A stretch of 15,541 nucleotides of DNA. Source: an uncultured Prevotellaceae bacterium. Lineage in GTDB: Bacteria; Bacteroidota; Bacteroidia; Bacteroidales; Bacteroidaceae. The notes below the pieces were generated by a model. The model was not told the DNA's origin. It saw only the letters and a list, made by a program, of their open reading frames with translations, and searched no databases. The stretch spans positions 1 to 15,541 of the forward strand of contig CABSGW010000031.1 in assembly GCA_902477365.1 (NCBI GenBank), written 5' to 3'. Positions 1-5,714 of the stretch are shown piece after piece; position 1 is the stretch's first letter, and each line of letters begins with the position of its first letter. The position numbers were made by a program, and so were the translations under genes.

Positions 1-744
1 GGGGTAGCCGCTTTGGGTTATGTTTATGCCTTCTATTTTTTCTTTGTCGGTCCGTTCTCTTTTCGTTGGAAAGCATTTTATGGTGATATAAATTATCCCA
101 AAGGATATTCCATTCATGGCATAGATGTTTCTCGTTATCAGGGAGAAATAGACTGGGGGAGGCTTCGTCAGGCCAACATAGCAGGTAATGCCATTAGTTT
201 TGTTATTATGAAGGCTACTGAGGGAAATACCTTTGTAGATGCCTATTTTCAGCGTAATTTTGAAGCTGCTAAATCGTATAACTTCATTCGTGGCGCTTAC
301 CATTTTTATACTCCAAGTGTGCCGGCCAATCAACAAGTGCAGCATTTTTTATCGCAGGTACAGCTTGAGGAGGGCGATCTTCCTCCTGTATTTGATATTG
401 AAGACGTGGGAACATTGACTGTAACTCAAGTTAAAAAGGAGGCGCTTACATGGCTCACAATGGTTGAAAATCATTACCATGTAAAGCCCATCTTATATAC
501 GAGTTATAAATTTAAATTGAAATATCTTTCCGATTCTATCTTCGACACTTTTCCTTATTGGATCGCTCATTATCATGTAGATTCAGTCCGATACACAGGT
601 AAATGGCGATTCTGGCAATATACTGACCGGGGAACACTTGATGGCATAAAAGGTTCTGTTGATTTTGATGTGTACAACGGATCTATGTACGATTTACAAC
701 GCTTCACATTACCGGCACAAAAGGAGAAATCGTTGTACAGATGA
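1..744 (+). CDS. GH25 family muramidase (lysozyme), 5' end cut by window edge
   Basis: Glycoside hydrolase family 25 enzymes cleave the MurNAc-GlcNAc bond of peptidoglycan. The frame is open from base 1, so the true start lies upstream; 247 residues are visible. The first visible residues (about 1-17) are hydrophobic and aromatic, consistent with a membrane anchor or uncleaved signal that holds the enzyme on the periplasmic side. The GH25 domain follows: HGIDVSRYQG at 39-48 holds the conserved first Asp (D42), FDIED at 131-135 holds the D-x-E pair expected to include the catalytic acid (D132, E134), WRFWQYT lies at 202-208, and DFDVYNG at 221-227 is the closing Asp-rich strand. A TTG at base 13 could be read as a start, but it would cut the anchor. 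The gene ends 119 bp before ddh, which has its own promoter, so the two are probably separate units. The family call is firm; the physiological role (wall remodelling or attack on other cells) is unknown. Confidence 0.9.
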   Translation, partial: GVAALGYVYAFYFFFVGPFSFRWKAFYGDINYPKGYSIHGIDVSRYQGEIDWGRLRQANIAGNAISFVIMKATEGNTFVDAYFQRNFEAAKSYNFIRGAYHFYTPSVPANQQVQHFLSQVQLEEGDLPPVFDIEDVGTLTVTQVKKEALTWLTMVENHYHVKPILYTSYKFKLKYLSDSIFDTFPYWIAHYHVDSVRYTGKWRFWQYTDRGTLDGIKGSVDFDVYNGSMYDLQRFTLPAQKEKSLYR

Positions 745-799
745 TGATTTTTCCGTGAATTCTTTCTGGATGTACAATTGTCATAAAAAGAATGAAGTT

Positions 800-831
800 C
801 TTGGATTATTGCCAATAAAACAATATCTTTG
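800..831 (+). promoter_or_regulatory. Bacteroidetes-type promoter of ddh
   Basis: CTTG at 800-803, a 20-bp spacer, then TATCTTTG at 824-831, which matches the TAnnTTTG -7 consensus of the Bacteroidetes primary sigma factor exactly. Transcription would start near 836-839, giving a leader of about 25 nt. The bases before the ATG (TTGAGAAAAT) are A-rich with no Shine-Dalgarno, as is usual in this phylum. Confidence 0.7.
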
Positions 832-863
832 CATGCATATCCGATATTTAAAATTGAGAAAAT

Positions 864-1763
864 ATGAAAAAGGTAAGAGCAGCCATCGTAGGTTATGGAA
901 ACATTGGCAGATATGTATTGGAAGCATTGGAAGCAGCACCCGATTTTGAAGTTGCAGGTATTGTGCGTCGTAATGGAAGCGATAATAAACCTGTAGAGCT
1001 TGCTCCTTTTCCTGTTGTGAAAGATATTAAAGAACTGTCAGATGTAGATGTAGCAATTCTTTCCACGCCTACTCGTAGTGTCGAAGCTTATGCTAAAGAG
1101 ATTCTTGCTTTGGGTATCAATACGGTTGATAGTTTCGATATTCATACTCAAATAACCTCATTACGAAAAAGTTTACAGGAATCTGCCGTTCAGGGGAATG
1201 CGGTTTCTGTAATTTCGGCAGGTTGGGATCCGGGAAGCGACTCTATTGTGCGTGCTATGCTTCAGGCTATTGCTCCCAAGGGTGTAAGTTATACAAATTT
1301 TGGTCCGGGCATGAGTATGGGGCATACGGTAGCAGTTAAGGCTATTGAAGGTGTAAAAGCTGCTCTTTCCATGACTATTCCAACCGGTACGGGGATTCAT
1401 CGGCGTATGGTTTATATCGAAGTGAAAGATGGTTATGCTTTTAAGGATGTTGCCGCAGCCATTAAGGCTGATGCTTATTTTGTGAATGATGAAACCCATG
1501 TGGTAGAAGTGCCTTGTGTAGACGATTTGTTAGACATGGGGCATGGCGTGAATTTAACTCGTAAAGGTGTGTCCGGCAAGACGCAAAACCAGTTGTTCGA
1601 GTTCAATATGCATATAAACAATCCGGCACTGACTGGTCAAGTCTTAGTCTGTGCCGCCCGTGCTTCGATGAAGCAACGCCCCGGTTGTTATACCATGATA
1701 GAGATTCCGGTTATTGATTTGTTGGCTGGAGATCGTGAAGAACTGATAGCCCATTTAGTATAA
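864..1763 (+). CDS. ddh: meso-diaminopimelate D-dehydrogenase
   Basis: Ddh (EC 1.4.1.16) is a cytoplasmic NADPH-dependent enzyme that reductively aminates L-2-amino-6-oxopimelate (tetrahydrodipicolinate) to meso-DAP in one step, supplying lysine synthesis and peptidoglycan crosslinks. The protein has 299 residues, close to what I expect for Bacteroidetes homologues. A Rossmann dinucleotide fold opens it, with GYGNIGR at 10-16. SAGWDPGSDS at 118-127 and the following GPGMSMGHTVAVKAIEGVK stretch are strongly conserved in Ddh and form the substrate-binding and dimer region. The ATG at 864 fits a promoter 33 bp upstream and places the Rossmann glycines at the normal depth. The gene stands alone, with its own promoter, and ends before a strong hairpin. 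Its upstream neighbour is also a cell-wall gene (GH25 muramidase). Confidence 0.93.
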   Translation: MKKVRAAIVGYGNIGRYVLEALEAAPDFEVAGIVRRNGSDNKPVELAPFPVVKDIKELSDVDVAILSTPTRSVEAYAKEILALGINTVDSFDIHTQITSLRKSLQESAVQGNAVSVISAGWDPGSDSIVRAMLQAIAPKGVSYTNFGPGMSMGHTVAVKAIEGVKAALSMTIPTGTGIHRRMVYIEVKDGYAFKDVAAAIKADAYFVNDETHVVEVPCVDDLLDMGHGVNLTRKGVSGKTQNQLFEFNMHINNPALTGQVLVCAARASMKQRPGCYTMIEIPVIDLLAGDREELIAHLV

Positions 1764-1826
1764 TATTTGTGTTGGGAGTAAAATTCCGATGAGGTTTATT
1801 GTTTATAAGAACCAATAAAACGAATT

Positions 1827-1877
1827 TATTTGCCGAGTGTTTGTTTTAATTCTATTTTAGCAAACATTCGGCAAATA
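1827..1877. terminator. Large hairpin between convergent ddh and ibr-like operon
   Basis: TATTTGCCGAGTGTTTG at 1827-1843 pairs with CAAACATTCGGCAAATA at 1861-1877, giving a 17-bp stem with one G-U wobble and a 17-nt A/T-rich loop. It lies 64 bp after the ddh stop and 85 bp beyond the end of the minus-strand operon. It could terminate transcription from both sides. Neither flank has a long U-run, so it may act mainly as an mRNA 3'-end stabiliser. Confidence 0.65.
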
Positions 1878-1944
1878 TCGATTAGGAAATTATTGTTAAG
1901 TCGTTTGCTGGTATGGGATAGTGATGTGTTTCTTCTTTGTTACG

Positions 1945-1969
1945 GCAAAGAAAAGACTGGGTTAGTCTT
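1945..1969 (-). terminator. Weak terminator hairpin overlapping the ibrB-like stop codon
   Basis: Read on the minus strand, AAGACT (1969-1964) pairs with AGTCTT (1958-1953) across a 5-nt loop and is followed directly by the U-rich TTCTTT. The TAA stop codon of the ParB-like gene (1964-1962) sits at the top of the stem and in the loop, so a terminating ribosome would cover the hairpin. The 6-bp stem is short; the larger hairpin at 1827-1877 may do most of the work. Confidence 0.35.
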
Positions 1970-2483
1970 CAGCCCAATCATCCGAACCACCAAACTCTTT
2001 GTCTGCGAAAAGGGCGGCAAGGCCGGAAATTTGTTTGAGACGCAACAATTCGTCCCTTGACATGCCGATGTTGTCCATAATCCATTTGTCAGACATTCCG
2101 GATCGGGTTAGTTCTGCTACTATTTCAGTCATTAGTTCTATGGAATGGCTTCCACGTGCGCGGTTGTGACGGATGGTAGATGCCATCCGTTCGGAAATGT
2201 CTTTATCTATAACAGAGACAGGTAAAAGTCCTTTCTCACGTTTATAGATTCGTTTGGAGGTTTTCATGACTAAATAACGATGAAAGCCATCGACTATCTC
2301 ATATTGATCCTTATCTTTCAAGTAGTAACATACACAGGGCATGGTGTAGCCGTCTTCCCATATGGAGCGTTCCAGTAGCTTCATCTCGGGAGGAGCAACA
2401 ACATTAGGGTTGTAATTGTTGGCAACGACTTTTTCAATGGGCACTGCCAGAATGTTGTATACCGGACTTTTATAGTTTTCCAT
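1962..2483 (-). CDS. ibrB: IbrB-like ParB/Srx-fold protein
   Basis: A 173-residue cytoplasmic protein with a ParB/sulfiredoxin-fold N-terminal domain (about 10-100). It has the family motif VDGFHR at 64-69, preceded by a segment (NYNPN, then SIWEDGYTMP) that resembles the ParB core. Downstream, TIRHNRARGSH is typical of IbrB-type proteins rather than chromosome-partition ParB, and the C-terminal part (about 120-155) looks helical and helix-turn-helix-like. IbrB was named in E. coli as a partner of IbrA in activating immunoglobulin-binding (eib) genes; its biochemical role is unknown. The ParB/Srx fold can bind CTP or ATP or act as a nuclease, and which applies here is not visible. The start at 2483 overlaps the end of the IbrA-like gene by 14 nt, so the two are translated together. 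No parA partner or parS-like repeat is nearby, so a partition role is unlikely. Confidence 0.8.
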   Translation of the reverse strand: MENYKSPVYNILAVPIEKVVANNYNPNVVAPPEMKLLERSIWEDGYTMPCVCYYLKDKDQYEIVDGFHRYLVMKTSKRIYKREKGLLPVSVIDKDISERMASTIRHNRARGSHSIELMTEIVAELTRSGMSDKWIMDNIGMSRDELLRLKQISGLAALFADKEFGGSDDWAED

Positions 2484-3768
2484 ATTTCAAGGCTTTATAT
2501 TTTTTCAACACGTGTTCTCGTTTTTCCATCTCTTGTTTGGTAAGGGAAAAGCCCATGTATTTACAAACATGATCGTTCTTTAGTATACAGATGCACATAC
2601 GTTTGTAAGTTGGTATCTCACGGAATTCGGTGATGTTAATATCTTCAATATATTCCATTTTGACGGGCTTTTTGTCTGTACGGTATCCTGTTGGGTTACC
2701 GACGGTAAATGGAATACCTGCTTTACGTAACTTGTCAATGGTCTCATCGCTCAGGCATCCACCTCGTTCACGCCAAAAACGGATGCTGACATTCAGTTTG
2801 TTCTGGTAATTCTGACGGATGTCTTCGGGTAGAGTGCTTAACAGGAAGTTCATGTATTCTTTCCATGAAAAACCTTTAGGACATTGTATTGACTTCCACC
2901 CCATAGCCATTGTACGACCGTACATGCCGGCAAAATTTACCCCATTGACACGGCCAACCATTTTTCCCCATGTATCGGGATCTACTACACGGTAAATGGA
3001 GAGTGAGGATATGGCTTCAGAGATGAAAGGGCTGGCCACACGTTGCCTCGTCAGGGGCACACCGGCTTGGTAATATAAATCATAAAGGTGATTGTAGTCC
3101 CATTGAAAACGGCCGTTTGCCGTCCATACGTCCGAAACATCCCAGTCGTATATGGGATAGGCGTTATAAATATTCCGGTCGATACAATGCGTCCATTTGT
3201 AGTTGAATAAACGTCTGTAATTTTTGTCAGCATGAATCGTGCGCCAGCGGTTATAACTTTCTTGTGTGCGTATGCCGACCAGGCAACAAATTCTTTTACA
3301 TTGTTTGCGGCGTAACAACCATGGAGCAAATAGTAATTGAAAGTCATAGTCCCACAACTGCTCGCTGAAAAAGCTGAAATCGGTTGCTGTGTAACAGTCT
3401 TTGGGATGTTCACGAACCCATAATTCCCGTTTGTTTTCTTCCCAGGGTCTCCAGTATGACTGATGCATAGAAGTACATGTGACAACCTTAAACGGGACAC
3501 AGCAGTGATATATTTCCAAGATATCGCGATTGGCTGATAACGTGCGCTTTACATATTCGGTAGTTTGTTGGTATTGGGCTTCATAGTCCATGTGGAAAAC
3601 ACCCAATTTACGATTCGGAGCAAAACGACGAATATAGTCAATACATAGATTTAGTAACACTCCGCTGTCTTTTCCTCCTGAAAACGAAACGTATACATAA
3701 TCGAAATAGCTGAAGATGAACTTCAACCGTTCGATGGAGGCTTCGTATACATTCATTTGTCTGACCAT
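2470..3768 (-). CDS. ibrA: IbrA-like PP-loop ATPase (PAPS reductase family, DUF3440-type C-terminus)
   Basis: A 432-residue protein of the PAPS reductase/ATP-pyrophosphatase superfamily. The PP-loop SGGKDS lies at 30-35 and binds ATP in this family, so the enzyme probably adenylates a substrate. A cysteine group follows at C157, C161 and C162, with the conserved GIRTQES just after it; it could carry sulfur or a metal. The C-terminal third ends in a DUF3440-like block with CICILKNDHVCKYMGF. This layout differs from true assimilatory CysH and matches IbrA-type proteins, usually annotated loosely as PAPS reductase. There are two candidate starts: ATG at 3768 (16-nt overlap with the gene before) or ATG at 3756, which forms the classic ATGA stop-start overlap and gives 428 residues. 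I favour 3756, but both keep the PP-loop. No sulfate-assimilation gene is nearby, which argues against a cysteine-biosynthesis role. Substrate unknown. Confidence 0.82.
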   Translation of the reverse strand: MVRQMNVYEASIERLKFIFSYFDYVYVSFSGGKDSGVLLNLCIDYIRRFAPNRKLGVFHMDYEAQYQQTTEYVKRTLSANRDILEIYHCCVPFKVVTCTSMHQSYWRPWEENKRELWVREHPKDCYTATDFSFFSEQLWDYDFQLLFAPWLLRRKQCKRICCLVGIRTQESYNRWRTIHADKNYRRLFNYKWTHCIDRNIYNAYPIYDWDVSDVWTANGRFQWDYNHLYDLYYQAGVPLTRQRVASPFISEAISSLSIYRVVDPDTWGKMVGRVNGVNFAGMYGRTMAMGWKSIQCPKGFSWKEYMNFLLSTLPEDIRQNYQNKLNVSIRFWRERGGCLSDETIDKLRKAGIPFTVGNPTGYRTDKKPVKMEYIEDINITEFREIPTYKRMCICILKNDHVCKYMGFSLTKQEMEKREHVLKKYKALKYGKL

Positions 3769-4166
3769 GATGTATTTCTATAATAATCCATCTTATCGTA
3801 GTTCTTTAATTCAAGGAAGGTCTGGAAATGACTCTTCCTAAAAGCGGAAACATGGCGTTTATGGACAATTGCGGTTAAAGGTTCAGTGGTATAGGTGTCT
3901 TTTAGAATGTAGGTCAATAAGCGGTTTATGATGGATTCATCATCACCCCGAATATAATAATTGTCAATATAAAGTCCTTTTGTAGCAGACTTTACAGGCA
4001 TGAATCCCAATACAACTTCATCTTCCAGTGCAATGTACCATCTGTGTTTTCGTGAAGTTTTGAAAGGGTAGTTGTTGTTTTGTCTGATTATAGCAGGATT
4101 CATAATCAGTGGAGCTACCAATTCGTACAGCCTTTTATCTGTTCCTTCGAGGCATTCGATATTCAT
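3753..4166 (-). CDS. Small GNAT-like acyltransferase, first gene of the ibr-like operon
   Basis: A 137-residue protein with no signal peptide or membrane segment. The order of predicted elements resembles a compact GNAT fold: a charged N-terminal helix, a strand with RWYIALEDEVVLGFMP, a strand-turn LYIDNYYIRGDDES followed by a helix (INRLLTYIL), then LTAIVHKRHVSAFRKSHF and a C-terminal FLELKNYDKMDYYR typical of the last GNAT strand. The usual R/Q-x-x-G-x-G/A acetyl-CoA loop is not clear: RGDDES stands in its place, so acyl-CoA binding is unproven. The gene has its own promoter, is the first of three overlapping genes, and ends inside the start of the IbrA-like gene. I infer that it works with that pair. 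It could be a substrate-recognition protein that has kept the fold but lost catalysis. The name rests on pattern, not on a recognised family. Confidence 0.6.
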   Translation of the reverse strand: MNIECLEGTDKRLYELVAPLIMNPAIIRQNNNYPFKTSRKHRWYIALEDEVVLGFMPVKSATKGLYIDNYYIRGDDESIINRLLTYILKDTYTTEPLTAIVHKRHVSAFRKSHFQTFLELKNYDKMDYYRNTSWSDK

Positions 4167-4185
4167 GTTATTGCATTATTATGTG

Positions 4186-4216
4186 CAAAAATAAGGATTT
4201 TCGAACATAATGCAAG
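4186..4216 (-). promoter_or_regulatory. Promoter of the GNAT/ibrA/ibrB operon
   Basis: On the minus strand, CTTG (4216-4213), a 19-bp spacer, then TATTTTTG (4193-4186), an exact TAnnTTTG -7 match. The start site would fall near 4180, about 14 nt before the ATG at 4166. Just upstream are a tandem GAATTAG-GAATTAG repeat (4224-4237) and a small inverted repeat, TAGCAT-TTTT-ATGCTA (4235-4250), either of which could be an operator. Confidence 0.65.
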
Positions 4217-4280
4217 TATATATGAATTAGGAATTAGCATTTTTATGCTATTATTTTGAAGAAAGTCCTTATTGGTGGAT

Positions 4281-4314
4281 AAAAAATGTCGCGGAATATA
4301 AGCATTCCGCGACA
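4281..4314 (-). terminator. Rho-independent terminator of the MFS gene
   Basis: Perfect 11-bp inverted repeat TGTCGCGGAAT (4287-4297) and ATTCCGCGACA (4304-4314) with a 6-nt loop. Read on the minus strand it is followed by six U residues (4286-4281). It lies 29 bp beyond the stop codon of the transporter gene and closes the peptidase-transporter operon. Confidence 0.92.
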
Positions 4315-4343
4315 GTATAGCAAGGATTTAAAAGAAATAGGTT

Positions 4344-5708
4344 CTATTTCTTGATATTCGCTTTTTCAAGATTATAGCCATACTTCTTGTCTGCAACTTT
4401 CAGCAACATGGCTACCAGTAAAGATAGGATAGCAATGCCCGTGAATATGCACATAGGTAATGTGTAATCGTATAGATGAGAACCATCGGAGGCTGTTCCT
4501 GTGATGCAATAGGTGTCGAGTACCCAACCGATAAGAGCCGGAACACCCCATAGACCAATGTTCTGGATAAAGAAAATCAAGGCATAAGCTGTTCCTAATT
4601 GTTTAACCGGGAATATTTTAGCAACAGAAGGCCACATGGCTGAGGGAACCAGTGAAAAGGCTATACCTAAAATAATCATCATGACGATGGCTACCAACCA
4701 ATAAGTGATGAAAGGAAGCGAGTAAACGGCATGTACTAAAATGAGCATACCTGCACCATACATCATGATGGAAGCGGCTTTTCCGTGTTTGTCAATAACC
4801 CCACCAAATACGGGGGTAAGCAATAGAGCTCCTAAAGCAGGCAGGCCTGCAACTAGTCCGGCCAGATTAGGATCTACACTATATTTGAGGGTCATTAGTC
4901 GGATAGTTGAGCGATGGAAAGGGAATACGCATGAGTAAAAGAGAACGCAGAGTAAGGCTATGAGCCAAAATCCAGGATTGGTGACTACATGTTTGACATC
5001 TTCAAAGGAAAATTTCTCTTCTTCTGCTGTAGTGTCTTGAGCTTTGATTTGTTTGTCGAGTTTTTTGTCCATCAACGAAAAACCGAAAAAGGCAATCATG
5101 CCGCCTAGTAACAGTATAAGACCGATAAGTAAGGGAGTATCGAGATGGAAGGAACTGGCTACCGGAATGGCAACCGCATAGGCTGCTTGAGAACCGATAC
5201 GTGCCAAAGCTACTTGGACACCCATAGCCGTGGCCATTTCTTTTCCTTTGAACCATTTGGCAATGATTTTTGTGACAGTGATACCCGCAACTTCAGCACC
5301 GACACCGAATACAGAATAACCGGCTGAAGCAATGAATACATCTTTTTTATATCCCATGATCAAGTCGGCTGTACCGGTGAGTTGTGTGATGGCATAGTAT
5401 TCGGTAAGCGTTCCTCCTACCATCAGAATGACGGCCAGCTTACCTGTGAAACGAATACCGAATCGGTCGAGGATAAGCCCTCCCCAGATAAGCATGAGTA
5501 GAAAGACGTTTAAGAAACTATATGCTCCGGTGAAAAAACCGAATTCAGTACTGTTCCAGTTTAGCTCGGACGACAATTGTGATTTGAGTGGTGCCATTAC
5601 GTCATTAACGTAGTAGGCAGCCATCATGGTAAATGCGACAATAAAAAGGGCAGACCAACGGGCCCACTTCTTGTCATTCAGACATTCAATAGATTTCATT
5701 GTGTTCAT
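4344..5708 (-). CDS. MFS transporter, 12 membrane segments
   Basis: A 454-residue inner-membrane protein whose hydrophobic pattern fits 12 transmembrane helices in two six-helix halves, separated by a charged loop (KLDKQIKAQDTTAEEEKF) after the sixth. The MFS motif A after helix 2 is visible as GGLILDRFGIRFTGK, and a second-half counterpart reads GGVIDKHGKAAS. Transport is presumably driven by an ion gradient; the substrate cannot be read from sequence. It begins 6 nt after the S9 dipeptidyl-peptidase gene, so the two are almost certainly co-transcribed, which suggests uptake of peptides or amino acids released by that peptidase. A second ATG three codons in (5699) is an alternative start. 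Sugar and nitrate transporters have the same fold, so the peptide link is contextual only. Confidence 0.85.
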   Translation of the reverse strand: MNTMKSIECLNDKKWARWSALFIVAFTMMAAYYVNDVMAPLKSQLSSELNWNSTEFGFFTGAYSFLNVFLLMLIWGGLILDRFGIRFTGKLAVILMVGGTLTEYYAITQLTGTADLIMGYKKDVFIASAGYSVFGVGAEVAGITVTKIIAKWFKGKEMATAMGVQVALARIGSQAAYAVAIPVASSFHLDTPLLIGLILLLGGMIAFFGFSLMDKKLDKQIKAQDTTAEEEKFSFEDVKHVVTNPGFWLIALLCVLFYSCVFPFHRSTIRLMTLKYSVDPNLAGLVAGLPALGALLLTPVFGGVIDKHGKAASIMMYGAGMLILVHAVYSLPFITYWLVAIVMMIILGIAFSLVPSAMWPSVAKIFPVKQLGTAYALIFFIQNIGLWGVPALIGWVLDTYCITGTASDGSHLYDYTLPMCIFTGIAILSLLVAMLLKVADKKYGYNLEKANIKK

Positions 5709-5714
5709 GGAGAT

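Noticed and set aside
659..949. 96-codon plus-strand frame bridging GH25 and ddh
   Set aside because: It overlaps the ends of two well-supported genes, crosses the ddh promoter, and has a composition typical of out-of-frame translation.
1962..2483. Chromosome or plasmid partition ParB
   Set aside because: There is no ParA partner and no parS repeats, and the coupling to a PP-loop gene and the IRHNRARG motif point to the IbrB group.
3051..3500. 149-codon minus-strand open frame
   Set aside because: It lies wholly inside the IbrA-like gene in another frame, has no recognisable domain, and the IbrA frame carries all conserved motifs.
2470..3768. Assimilatory PAPS reductase (CysH)
   Set aside because: The length, the DUF3440-like C-terminus and the absence of other sulfate-assimilation genes argue against it.
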